Assembly (NCBI GenBank): GCA_023100825.1
Contig: CP095846.1
Location: forward strand, 3,100,001-3,164,000
DNA: 64,000 nt
From: Nocardioidaceae bacterium SCSIO 66511
GTDB lineage: Bacteria > Actinomycetota > Actinomycetes > Propionibacteriales > Nocardioidaceae
Reading direction: 5' to 3'
Shown: piece after piece, positions 1 to 9,846 of the stretch
Position numbering within the stretch: position 1 is the first letter of the stretch
How the letters are laid out: each line of letters begins with the position of its first letter
Made by a program: the position numbers and the translations under genes
Notes under the pieces: generated by a model
Database searches by the model: none
The model's input: the letters and a program-made list of their open reading frames with translations, nothing else
What the model was told of the DNA's origin: nothing

Positions 1-1813
<1,813 letters not shown>

Positions 1814-2197
1814 CTAGGCGATGGCTCGCTTCGGGCTGGGGCCGTACTTGTTGTCACCGTGGCTGTCCAGGACGAAGAAGACGAGCAGCACGATCCAGCC
1901 GATGAACGGGATGAGTCCGATCAGGTACCACCAGCCGACCCGGCTGGTGTCGTGCAGGCGACGAATCGCAACGGCCAGACCCGGCAGGAACAGCGCCAGC
2001 GTAGCGATCACCTGGAACAGACCGCTGCTGCTGGCTCCGTCTCCGAAGTCGGTCCCGAGAGCTGCGTCCAGGATCGCGGCGACGAGCGACACGAGGAAGG
2101 AGAACAGCGCGAACCACCAGAACTCGCTACGGCGCGCCCGCCCGGAGAACACCACATACTTCGACAGCACCGTGCGTACTGCTTCAGGGAATCCCAT
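1814..2197 (-). CDS. DUF805 inner-membrane protein
   Basis: A 127-aa protein of the DUF805 (YhaH/YhaI) family; the function of the family is not established. The N-terminal segment has the typical FSGRARRSEFWW motif (about residues 17-28), followed by three hydrophobic spans near 29-46, 60-78 and 87-108, the conserved RRLHDTSRVGWW loop (about 79-90), and a C-terminal GDNKYGPSP. The length and motif order match a single-domain member. It is divergent from the flavodoxin-like gene and ends just before the leuA leader region, so it is probably a one-gene transcript. Confidence 0.85.
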   Translation of the reverse strand: MGFPEAVRTVLSKYVVFSGRARRSEFWWFALFSFLVSLVAAILDAALGTDFGDGASSSGLFQVIATLALFLPGLAVAIRRLHDTSRVGWWYLIGLIPFIGWIVLLVFFVLDSHGDNKYGPSPKRAIA

Positions 2198-2298
2198 TTG
2201 CCCACCATTTCTGTTCGATTATGTGCACACAACGTAGTCGATCCAGAGCCGCTCATGGTGGAGATTCGCCTGCGGCGCTCGGGGTACGGTGATTCGTC

Positions 2299-2790
2299 AT
2301 GACCCGGTTGCTCCTGGTACACCACTCGCCCACCCGCTCGATGGGCACACTGCTCGAATCCGTGCTCGGCGGCGCCAACGACGATGCGATCACCGGTGTC
2401 GACGTGGTCGTTCGCCCGGCGCTGGAGGCGACCGCAGACGATGTGCTCGCAGCAGACGGGTATCTGCTCGGCACAACTGCGAACTTCGGCTATATGAGCG
2501 GCGCACTGAAGCACTTCTTCGACTCGACGTTCCTGCAGATCGGCGGCGCCCTGTCCACCACCGGAGCCGCCGACGAGTCGAGCGGGCAGACCTCCGGGCG
2601 CCCGTTCGGCCTGTACGTGCACGGGCGCTACGACACCAACGGCGCCGTACGCTCGGTGCTGTCCATCACCGGCGCCCTCAACTGGCGACAGGCCGCAGCG
2701 ACCCTCGAGGTGATGGGCGATGTCACCGATGAGCATCGCGCCGCCGCGTACGAGCTCGGCGGAACCCTCGCCGCACTCCTGATGCCCTGA
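2299..2790 (+). CDS. flavodoxin-like / NAD(P)H-dependent FMN reductase fold protein
   Basis: A 163-aa single-domain flavodoxin-fold protein. The beta-1 strand and FMN phosphate loop are seen in RLLLVHHSPTRSM (residues 3-15), and GTTANFGYMSGALKHFFD (about 58-75) is the second FMN-contact region typical of WrbA/NADPH-dependent FMN reductase relatives. It probably carries out small-molecule redox in the cytosol; substrate unknown. The ATG at 2299 starts directly at the first beta strand. It stands alone, divergent from the DUF805 gene and followed by a lipoprotein gene 45 bases on. Confidence 0.8.
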   Translation: MTRLLLVHHSPTRSMGTLLESVLGGANDDAITGVDVVVRPALEATADDVLAADGYLLGTTANFGYMSGALKHFFDSTFLQIGGALSTTGAADESSGQTSGRPFGLYVHGRYDTNGAVRSVLSITGALNWRQAAATLEVMGDVTDEHRAAAYELGGTLAALLMP

Positions 2791-2835
2791 CGGGTTGAGC
2801 GTGGCCCAACGGTCGCGACCTTTTACCATTGCAGG

Positions 2836-3687
2836 GTGCGAACAACGGCCGTCGTACGCGCCCTCGTCCTCCTCGCGTGCACAGTTCTTCTCGTCGCCGG
2901 CTGCAACGGCGACGATGACTCACCCGACGCATCCGGCGGAAGCGACGAGCCGACGGAGTCGGAGACGACCTCCGAGCCACCACCGCCGCCTCCCGCGCCG
3001 AAGCGGGGCCGCTGCTACCGGTTGACCGCTGACGACGTCGCACAGGCGCACAGCGACGCGAAGTCGGTGCCGTGCAAGCGGCCGCACACCACACAGACGT
3101 TCTCCGTCGGACCGCTCCCGAAGAAGCTGGTGCGCGGCGGCTCGGTTGAGAGCAACGCAATCGCGAGTCTCGTCGACAAGCGATGCTCAGACCGGTTCGT
3201 CGACCACGTCGGAGGTGACGGTCAGACCCGCACCTTGGCCCGGGTGCGTCCGGTGTGGTTTGTGCCGACCGAGGAAGAGATCGCGCGTGGGGCCGAGTGG
3301 TTCCGCTGCGACGTCGTCGCCGACGGGTCCGGCGACGAACCCGCGAGGCTCCCCGCGGTGACAAAGGGACTCCTCGACCCCGACGACGCCCTCGACGACT
3401 GGGGTACGTGTGACAAAGCCGGCGACTCGCTGAACCCCGAATCCGAGTGGCGGCTGTGCTCCGAACCCCACAACTGGCAGGCGATCAGCACACTGACGGT
3501 CGGCGACGGCGATGATGGCTGGCCGGGCCGCGACGAGCTGGTGGCTCGCGGTGACGAGTGCGAGTCGACCGTTCGCGACTACCTCGACGACTCGACCGGC
3601 GCGCTGTCGTTCCAGTGGACGTTCCCGACGGAGTCACAGTGGCAGGCGGGCCGTCGCTACGGGCTCTGCTGGACCGAGGATGACTGA
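2836..3687 (+). CDS. septum-formation-family lipoprotein
   Basis: A 283-aa secreted lipoprotein. A GTG start gives a signal peptide with lipobox LVAGC (acylated Cys23), then a Ser/Thr/Glu/Pro-rich linker (about 30-55). Two half-domains each pair a cysteine with a downstream C..PH motif (GRCYRL..VPCKRPH, then GTCDKA..LCSEPH), the pattern of the actinobacterial septum-formation domain (Pfam Septum_form). The molecular role of this family is not known. It is followed by a second member of the same family, so the two are probably a local duplication. Confidence 0.75.
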   Translation: MRTTAVVRALVLLACTVLLVAGCNGDDDSPDASGGSDEPTESETTSEPPPPPPAPKRGRCYRLTADDVAQAHSDAKSVPCKRPHTTQTFSVGPLPKKLVRGGSVESNAIASLVDKRCSDRFVDHVGGDGQTRTLARVRPVWFVPTEEEIARGAEWFRCDVVADGSGDEPARLPAVTKGLLDPDDALDDWGTCDKAGDSLNPESEWRLCSEPHNWQAISTLTVGDGDDGWPGRDELVARGDECESTVRDYLDDSTGALSFQWTFPTESQWQAGRRYGLCWTEDD

Positions 3688-3748
3688 TGGGCCAACCCCA
3701 TCCGTACACTGTCCCGCGACAGCTTACGTCGACCGAGCGGGGGCTCCC

Positions 3749-4624
3749 GTGCGTACTGCCCGAACCGGCCTGATCGTCGCAGCGGCACTGCTCGCCCTTG
3801 GTGGTTGCGCATCAGCCGAGGATCTCGCCGCCAGCGGCGCATCCGACTCCACCAGCGAAGCAACAGACGAACCAACCGACGAGCCGACAGATACCGAAGA
3901 GCCGACCGACGAACCAACCGAGGAGCCGACGGCCCCGACGCCGACCGCCGGTGACTGCCGCATGATCGCCAACTCCGAACTCTCGCGCGGCGTGGTCACC
4001 TCGGCCAAGTCCGCCAAATGCGGCAAGAAGCACAACGCTCAGACGTTCTACGTCACGAACGCCAAGGGCGCGACGAAGCAGGCGCTCACCAAGGGCGACC
4101 TCACGAAGGTCTACAAGCAGACCGAGTCGACCTGCGACAAGCAACTCCAGTCGTGGACAGGTGGCAACGCCGCGCGGCTGGCACGCACCGGCTACCAGAC
4201 TATCGTCGGCGCACCGACGGCCGAAGACGTCGTCGCAGGAGCGTCCTGGGTGCGCTGCGACGTGATCCTCTACCAACCCAGCGGCTCGACGGTCGACCTG
4301 CCCAAGGACACCCGGGGATCGCTGAAGAAGCAGACGAGCGACGCCGACTACTGCGTCAAGGGTCGATTCAAGCCGAGCGGCACGAATGTCGTTCTCTGCA
4401 ACAAGCCGCACGACTTCCGGTCGGTCGGCGTCGTGAAGTTCGGCGATCCCTCGGACTCCTACCCCGGGCGTAAGAAGGTCCAAGGCGGTATGCGCAAGCC
4501 GTGCCTGCGTCAGTCGCGCAAGTTCCTCGGCAAGAACCGCTACACCGGCTGGACGTTCCCGACAGCGCAGACCTGGAAGGGCGGCGACCGCTTCGGCGAG
4601 TGCTACGCGAAGACGAAGAAGTAG
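3749..4624 (+). CDS. septum-formation-family lipoprotein (paralogue)
   Basis: A 291-aa lipoprotein. I place the start at the GTG at 3749 because it yields a proper signal peptide ending in lipobox LGGC (Cys20); an upstream in-frame ATG at 3512 lies inside the previous gene. Residues about 27-65 are an acidic Thr/Pro/Glu/Asp repeat (TDEPTDEPT type), likely a cell-wall-spanning linker. Two repeats of the C...C.KxH/C.KPH pattern follow (near AGDCRMI..AKCGKKH and DYCVKGRF..LCNKPHD). It resembles the preceding gene in plan. Outer face of the membrane; function unknown. Confidence 0.75.
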   Translation: MRTARTGLIVAAALLALGGCASAEDLAASGASDSTSEATDEPTDEPTDTEEPTDEPTEEPTAPTPTAGDCRMIANSELSRGVVTSAKSAKCGKKHNAQTFYVTNAKGATKQALTKGDLTKVYKQTESTCDKQLQSWTGGNAARLARTGYQTIVGAPTAEDVVAGASWVRCDVILYQPSGSTVDLPKDTRGSLKKQTSDADYCVKGRFKPSGTNVVLCNKPHDFRSVGVVKFGDPSDSYPGRKKVQGGMRKPCLRQSRKFLGKNRYTGWTFPTAQTWKGGDRFGECYAKTKK

Positions 4625-4695
4625 TCTTCGCGAACCTTTGCGACGCGTCTCGCATCGGATCGGTGGGAACACACCGACCACCGAACGAGGATCCC

Positions 4696-5595
4696 ATGCG
4701 AGCATCTGCCTTCGCTGCCACCGCCGCACTCGCTCTGACCGCATTGACCGCCTGCACCAATGCTGTCGGCGGCGGGGCCGACGATTTCGACTGCGCGGAG
4801 TCGCCGACAGTCTCCGTCGACGACAACGGCTCGGGCCCCAAGTCCGAGCTTCGGTTCACGCCCAAGGAGGGCGACAAGCTCGCACTCGACATGGACATGG
4901 ACATGAGCATGTCCGTACGAGCCGATGGTTCCAGCGTGCCGACCGGCGATATCCCGACAATCACAATGGGGATGACCACGAAGATCGAGCGAGTCACCGA
5001 CGACGAGATCGAAACGTCGTTCGAGTACGACAAGGTGGACGCGGGCGGCGACCCGACCGTTGAGTCGACGTTACAGACACTGGTCGGAACCTCTGGCTCG
5101 ATCACCACCGACCTCAACGGCGTCTACCGCGACGCGAGCATCGATCCCGCGCCGGGCCTGGATCCGACGATGGAGACGACCCTGGAGCAACTCGAACAGC
5201 AGCTGGCCAATATGACGGTGCCGCTGCCCGACGAGCCCGTCGGCGAAGGCGCCGACTGGGAGGTCGAGACACCGATCGAGCTCAACGGTCTCCGTACCTG
5301 CAACACGTACAAGTACACCCTCGACGAGCTCGACGGCTCGGAGTACACCCTCGACGTCGAGATCAACCAGCAGATGGCACCCGGCCCCATCGAGCAGAAC
5401 GGCGTGGAGGCCGAGCTCGTCGACGGGTCGTCGGCCGGCGGAGGCACGATGAGCGGCAGCCTCGAACTTCCGCTCGCAGTCTCCGGATCGACGAACGTCG
5501 ACTCGAGTACCAAGATGGAGGTCGAGCAGGGCGACGACTCGCAGGAGGTCGAGTCCGACGTCGGCGTCGACGTCACGATCAACGAGCGCGGCTAG
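4696..5595 (+). CDS. DUF6263-like lipoprotein
   Basis: A 299-aa lipoprotein. The ATG at 4696 gives a signal peptide with lipobox LTAC (Cys20); the longer in-frame reading from 4501 lies in the preceding gene and is rejected. The mature part is acidic and rich in beta-forming segments, with an odd Asp/Met run (DMDMDMSMS) near residue 64, and ends in VDVTINERG. The arrangement is like DUF6263 proteins of actinobacteria, which have no known function; that assignment is moderate. Third lipoprotein in a row on the plus strand, ending 14 bases from the convergent era stop. Confidence 0.6.
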   Translation: MRASAFAATAALALTALTACTNAVGGGADDFDCAESPTVSVDDNGSGPKSELRFTPKEGDKLALDMDMDMSMSVRADGSSVPTGDIPTITMGMTTKIERVTDDEIETSFEYDKVDAGGDPTVESTLQTLVGTSGSITTDLNGVYRDASIDPAPGLDPTMETTLEQLEQQLANMTVPLPDEPVGEGADWEVETPIELNGLRTCNTYKYTLDELDGSEYTLDVEINQQMAPGPIEQNGVEAELVDGSSAGGGTMSGSLELPLAVSGSTNVDSSTKMEVEQGDDSQEVESDVGVDVTINERG

Positions 5596-5609
5596 CCCGC
5601 CTCCGAAGG

Positions 5610-6530
5610 TCAGAAGCCCAGACGCTTCAGCTGCTTGGGATCACGCTGCCAGTCCTTCGCGACCTTGACGTGCAGGTCGAGGTAGACCGGCGTACCCAGC
5701 AGTCGCTCGATCTGAACGCGTGCGGTCTTACCGATCTCACGGAGTCGGCCGCCCTTGGCGCCGATCACGATGCCCTTCTGGCTCTGGCGCTCGACGAAAA
5801 CGTTCGCGTGGATGTCGATCAGCGGCCGGTCATCGGGTCGGTCGGGCCGCAGCCCCATCTCCTCGACGACGACCGCAAGGGAGTGCGGAAGCTCATCGCG
5901 TACGCCCTCCAGCGCCGACTCGCGTATCAGCTCCGCGACCAGCATCTCCTCGGGCTCATCGGTCAGATCGCCGGCCGGGTAGAGCTGCGGGCCTTCGGGC
6001 AGCGACTGCACCAACAGGTCGGCGAGGACATCGAGCTGTTCACCCGACTGGGCAGAGACGGGTACGATCTCGGCCCAGTCGATACCGGTTTCGGTGCCGA
6101 GCCGGGAGACCTCGGAGAGGTGCTCGATCAAGCGGTCACGCGAGACAAGATCGGTTTTCGTCGCCACCGCGATCACCGGCTTGCGACGCAGCTTGGCGAC
6201 CTCGCGTACGAGGAACCTGTCGCCCGGCCCGATGCGCTCGTCGGCAGGCAGACAAACCGCCACGACGTCGACCTCGGCCCACGTCGTACGCACCAGGTCG
6301 TTGAGGCGCTCGCCGAGGAGCGTACGCGGCCGGTGGAGCCCGGGAGTGTCGACGAGCACGATCTGCGCGTCGTCTCGGTGCACGAGCCCGCGTACGACGT
6401 GGCGGGTCGTCTGCGGCCGTGACGACGTGATCGCGATCTTGTCGCCGACGAGTGCATTGGTCAGTGTCGACTTGCCGACGTTGGGTCGGCCGACGAAGCA
6501 GGCGAATCCGGAGCGGAAGGCGGCGCTCAC
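5610..6530 (-). CDS. era: GTPase Era
   Basis: Era is a 306-aa GTPase that binds 16S rRNA and assists 30S assembly. G1 is GRPNVGKS (14-21), G3 is DTPG (61-64), G4 is TKTD (124-127), and the C-terminal KH domain contains VIGAKGGRLREIG. The length is normal. Its ATG overlaps the stop of the upstream cytidine-deaminase-like gene (ATGA), placing it last in the phoH-ybeY-hemolysin-CDA-era operon common in actinobacteria. Confidence 0.97.
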   Translation of the reverse strand: MSAAFRSGFACFVGRPNVGKSTLTNALVGDKIAITSSRPQTTRHVVRGLVHRDDAQIVLVDTPGLHRPRTLLGERLNDLVRTTWAEVDVVAVCLPADERIGPGDRFLVREVAKLRRKPVIAVATKTDLVSRDRLIEHLSEVSRLGTETGIDWAEIVPVSAQSGEQLDVLADLLVQSLPEGPQLYPAGDLTDEPEEMLVAELIRESALEGVRDELPHSLAVVVEEMGLRPDRPDDRPLIDIHANVFVERQSQKGIVIGAKGGRLREIGKTARVQIERLLGTPVYLDLHVKVAKDWQRDPKQLKRLGF

Positions 6531-6871
6531 GTATGCACCACCGCGGTCGCCGTACCGCGTGCATCGGCGACGATCACGGCGACGCCGGTGCCCGCCAGAT
6601 CACGCACGGCCGCGAGGTCCGGATCGGCGACCTCGTCGTCGGTCGAGACGGCTGCCGCCTCGAGGCCCTTCGCACCCGACGACACGGCCATGGCTACGGC
6701 GAGCTGCACCGCCGACAGCCGCAGGCTCGCGAGCTCGACCGGTGCAGCGGCATACGTACGACCGTCGAGGTCGCGGACGGCGGCGCCCTGCGCGGCGCCG
6801 GTGCGCAGCCGGGTCGCCTTGGCCAAGGTCACGATCTTGGCGTCCTCGGGATCGGAGAGCTCGATCGACAT
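6527..6871 (-). CDS. cytidine-deaminase-like protein, catalytic residues not seen
   Basis: A 114-aa protein in the slot usually occupied by a short cytidine deaminase between the hemolysin-like gene and era. The fold is suggested by segments such as RTGAAQGAAVRDLDGRTYAAAP and SAVQLAVAMAVSSGAKGLEA, which align with the substrate and helix regions of the family. The zinc motifs (HAE or CAE, and PCxxC) are absent: the protein has no cysteine at all. It is therefore probably a non-catalytic relative. I start at the ATG at 6871 because upstream sequence is the hemolysin gene tail. Stop overlaps the era start. Confidence 0.65.
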   Translation of the reverse strand: MSIELSDPEDAKIVTLAKATRLRTGAAQGAAVRDLDGRTYAAAPVELASLRLSAVQLAVAMAVSSGAKGLEAAAVSTDDEVADPDLAAVRDLAGTGVAVIVADARGTATAVVHT

Positions 6872-6908
6872 GCGCACAGCGTATCGGCGCGGCATTGTCA
6901 GACACGAC

Positions 6909-8216
6909 CTACGCCGTCTCTCGCTGACCGTGATCGACGTCGGAGCGTTCGGTGTCATCGATGCGGCTCACGACGATCGAGCCGATCCGGTTGCGCCGGC
7001 CCGACGGCGACTCGGCCTCGAAGCGCATGCCGTCGACCTCGATCTGGCTGCCGGGGATCGGGACCTTGCCGAGGTGTTTGGCCAGTAGACCACCGACGGA
7101 GTCGACGTCGTTGTCCTCGATCGGGATACCGAACAGCTCCACGACGTCGTCGACCTCGAACCGCGTGCTGATCCGTACGGACCCGTTGGACAGCCGCTCG
7201 ACCAGGTCGGGCTCGCGGTCGTACTCGTCGGTGATCTCTCCGACGATCTCCTCGAGGATGTCTTCGATCGTCACCATGCCGGCAGTGCCGCCGAACTCGT
7301 CGATCACGATGGCGACGTGCGTGCGCTGCGCCTGCATCTCGCGCAGCAGATCATCGGCGGGTTTGGAGTCGGGTACGTACATGCAGCCGCGTGCGACCGA
7401 CTCGACCCGCTCGGTCGTCTCGGCGTCGTGGTTGTCGAACACCCGTTTGGTGATGTCTTTGAGGTACGCCATGCCGACGATGTCGTCGAGACTCTCGCCG
7501 ACGACGGGGATCCGCGAGTAGCCGCTGCGTAGCGCAAGTGACATCGCCTTGCGCAGCGTCTTGTGGCGCTCGATGAACACCACGTCGGTACGCGGCACCA
7601 TCACCTCGCGTACGACGGTGTCGCCCAGCTCGAAGACCGAGTGGATCATGCGCCGCTCACCGGACTCGATCAGCCGGCTGGCCTCCGCGAGGTCGACGAA
7701 CTCGCGCAGCTCGGCCTCGGACGAGAACGGACCCTCGCGGTAGCCCTTGCCCGGTGTGAGTGCGTTGCCGACCGCGATGAGAACCCGCGAGGCGGGCCCC
7801 AGCACGCGCGTCATCAGCATCACCGGTCCAGAGACCGCAAGCGCGACGCGTTCGGAGTGCTGTTGGCCGAGCGTACGCGGACCGACGCCGATGGCGACGT
7901 AGGAGACGACCACCATCAGGACGACGGCGATCAGCACTCGCTGCCAGGTCGAGTCGAACGCGTCGGCGATGACGAGCGCGACGAGGACGACCGAGGCCGT
8001 CTCCGCGGCGACCCGCAGCAACAGCGTGGTGTTGATGTAGCGCGACGGATCGGATGCAATGCGCAGCAGCCGCTGAGCGCCACCACGGCCCTCTTCTGCC
8101 AGCTCCTCGGCGCGTGCCTTCGACAGCGACGACAATGCGGCTTCGGCACTTGCAAGGAGCCCGGCCAGTACGACGAGGATCGCCGCGGCGACGATGAGCC
8201 AGACGTCGAGCGACAT
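6909..8216 (-). CDS. CNNM/HlyC-CorC family transporter-associated protein (CBS pair)
   Basis: A 435-aa membrane protein of the hemolysin/CorC family, linked in other bacteria to magnesium or cobalt homeostasis. It begins with a hydrophobic helix (about 6-24), followed by a DUF21 membrane domain to about residue 165, a CBS-domain pair (about 195-315, with VMVPRTDVVF), an acidic VTIEDILEEIVGEI motif, and a CorC_HlyC domain (about 340-420). Its ATG overlaps the ybeY stop by one base, so translation is probably coupled. Confidence 0.9.
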   Translation of the reverse strand: MSLDVWLIVAAAILVVLAGLLASAEAALSSLSKARAEELAEEGRGGAQRLLRIASDPSRYINTTLLLRVAAETASVVLVALVIADAFDSTWQRVLIAVVLMVVVSYVAIGVGPRTLGQQHSERVALAVSGPVMLMTRVLGPASRVLIAVGNALTPGKGYREGPFSSEAELREFVDLAEASRLIESGERRMIHSVFELGDTVVREVMVPRTDVVFIERHKTLRKAMSLALRSGYSRIPVVGESLDDIVGMAYLKDITKRVFDNHDAETTERVESVARGCMYVPDSKPADDLLREMQAQRTHVAIVIDEFGGTAGMVTIEDILEEIVGEITDEYDREPDLVERLSNGSVRISTRFEVDDVVELFGIPIEDNDVDSVGGLLAKHLGKVPIPGSQIEVDGMRFEAESPSGRRNRIGSIVVSRIDDTERSDVDHGQRETA

Positions 8217-8683
8217 CAGCCCTCGCCGCCCGTCGGGAGCTTTCGCCAGCGTTGGAGGAGCTCGTCCTGCAACCCGAACATCACGCGGTGCTCATCGGGC
8301 TCGGCATGGTCGTATCCGAGCAGGTGCAAGATGCCGTGCACGGTGAGCAGCTCGACTTCTTGCAGCGTGGTGTTGCCGTTCTGCGGCGCCTGCGCGGCGG
8401 CATAGGACACGCACAACGCGATATCGCCGAGGTAGCCCTCGTCGGCCGGCTCGTCGTCGCTGCCGGGAGTGAGCTCGTCGAGCGGGAACGACAGTACGTC
8501 GGTCGGCCCCTCATGGCCCATCCACTGCTCGTTCATCGCCGCGATCGTGTCGCTGTCGACGAGCCGGATCGACATCTCGGTTGCCGGATGCAGTCGCATC
8601 TCGCTCATCACGAACCTCGACAGCCGTACCAGGTGCGCTACTTCGACACCTGTGCCGGCCTCATCGAGAACGTCGACGTTCAC
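8216..8683 (-). CDS. ybeY: rRNA maturation endoribonuclease YbeY
   Basis: YbeY is a metal-dependent single-strand RNase used in 16S rRNA 3' processing and ribosome quality control. The 155-aa protein has the invariant zinc-binding motif HGILHLLGYDH (His116, His120, His126), and TDVLSFPLDE near residue 61. The length is typical. Its start overlaps the 3' end of the phoH-like gene by 23 bases, and its stop overlaps the next start. Confidence 0.97.
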   Translation of the reverse strand: MNVDVLDEAGTGVEVAHLVRLSRFVMSEMRLHPATEMSIRLVDSDTIAAMNEQWMGHEGPTDVLSFPLDELTPGSDDEPADEGYLGDIALCVSYAAAQAPQNGNTTLQEVELLTVHGILHLLGYDHAEPDEHRVMFGLQDELLQRWRKLPTGGEG

Positions 8684-9665
8684 CGCTGGTGCCCCCTTGG
8701 CGCCCTTCCTCGAACCGGTCGTACGCGGCGACGATGCGCCCGACGAGCTTATGGCGTACGACGTCGTGGCTGGTCAGCTCGGTGAACGCCACGTCGTCGA
8801 CCTCGTCGAGGATGTTGCGTACGACGCGCAGCCCGCTGTGCTGACCCGTAGGCAGGTCGACCTGGGTCACGTCGCCGGTGACGACCATCTTGGAGCCGAA
8901 CCCGAGCCGGGTCAGGAACATCTTCATCTGCTCCTGCGAGGTGTTCTGTGCCTCGTCGAGGATGATGAAGGCGTCGTTGAGCGTACGACCTCGCATGTAC
9001 GCGAGCGGCGCGACCTCGATCGTGCCCGCGGCGAGCAGCTTGGGGATCGTCTCCGGATCGAGCATGTCGTGCAGTGCGTCGTACAGCGGGCGGAGGTACG
9101 GGTCGATCTTCTCGCTGAGCGTGCCCGGCAGGAAGCCCAGCCGCTCACCCGCCTCGACCGCCGGCCGGGTCAAGATGATGCGGGTGATCTCCTTGGCCTG
9201 CAACGCGCGTACGGCCTTGGCCATCGCGAGATAGGTCTTGCCCGTGCCCGCCGGACCGATGCCGAACACCACCGTGTGGTTGTCGATCGCGTCGACGTAG
9301 CGCTTCTGGTTCAGCGTCTTCGGGCGGATGGTGCGGCCGCGGTTGGACAAGATGTTGAGGCTCAGCACCTCCGCCGGTCGCTCGCGGGTCTCGGTGCGCA
9401 GCATCGAGACCGACCGCTCGACGATCTCGGCGGTCAGGCCCTGACCGGTGCGGATCATCGTGACCAACTCGTCCAGCAGCCGCTCGATGAGGGCCGTCTC
9501 CGCGGCCGAGCCACGGACGGTCAGCGTGTCACCGCGTGCATGGATGTCGGCGTCGAACTCGCGCTCGATGATGCGCAGGAACTCATCGCCCGGGCCCAGC
9601 AGCGACACCATGTCGATGCTCGATGGGATCGTGATCGTGTACTGCGGTTGGTCTGACGTGGTCAT
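8661..9665 (-). CDS. PhoH-family ATPase
   Basis: A 334-aa PhoH-like P-loop ATPase; this family often partners YbeY and is thought to be an RNA-linked ATPase/helicase. Walker A is GPAGTGKT (137-144), and the Walker B region AFIILDEAQN lies near residue 235. An N-terminal KH-like or RNA-binding segment precedes it. I choose the ATG at 9665 (MTTSDQPQYT); longer readings to 9755 have no family-like sequence. First gene of the operon leading to era. Confidence 0.93.
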   Translation of the reverse strand: MTTSDQPQYTITIPSSIDMVSLLGPGDEFLRIIEREFDADIHARGDTLTVRGSAAETALIERLLDELVTMIRTGQGLTAEIVERSVSMLRTETRERPAEVLSLNILSNRGRTIRPKTLNQKRYVDAIDNHTVVFGIGPAGTGKTYLAMAKAVRALQAKEITRIILTRPAVEAGERLGFLPGTLSEKIDPYLRPLYDALHDMLDPETIPKLLAAGTIEVAPLAYMRGRTLNDAFIILDEAQNTSQEQMKMFLTRLGFGSKMVVTGDVTQVDLPTGQHSGLRVVRNILDEVDDVAFTELTSHDVVRHKLVGRIVAAYDRFEEGRQGGTSGERRRSR

Positions 9666-9846
9666 CGGCGCCCCCTCGTGGGGGCTGCTCTCCTCGTGTT
9701 GGGTGACATGTGGTGTCGACCGTAGGCCGACACCCTGACATCGTACGGTCCGCACGGTTCGAGAGCGAGCGAGATTGCCGGTTCCGCGTCATAACGATGC
9801 GTCTCGCCCGTCTCACTGTCGAGACGGACCGGACGAAGGGGCACAG

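Noticed and set aside
3836-3945. Short-period repeats resembling a CRISPR or VNTR array
   Set aside because: They encode the acidic Thr/Pro/Glu/Asp linker of a lipoprotein; no spacers, in-frame with the gene.
6527-6871. Active cytidine deaminase
   Set aside because: No cysteine and no HAE/CAE motif in the whole protein, so the name can only be used for fold similarity.
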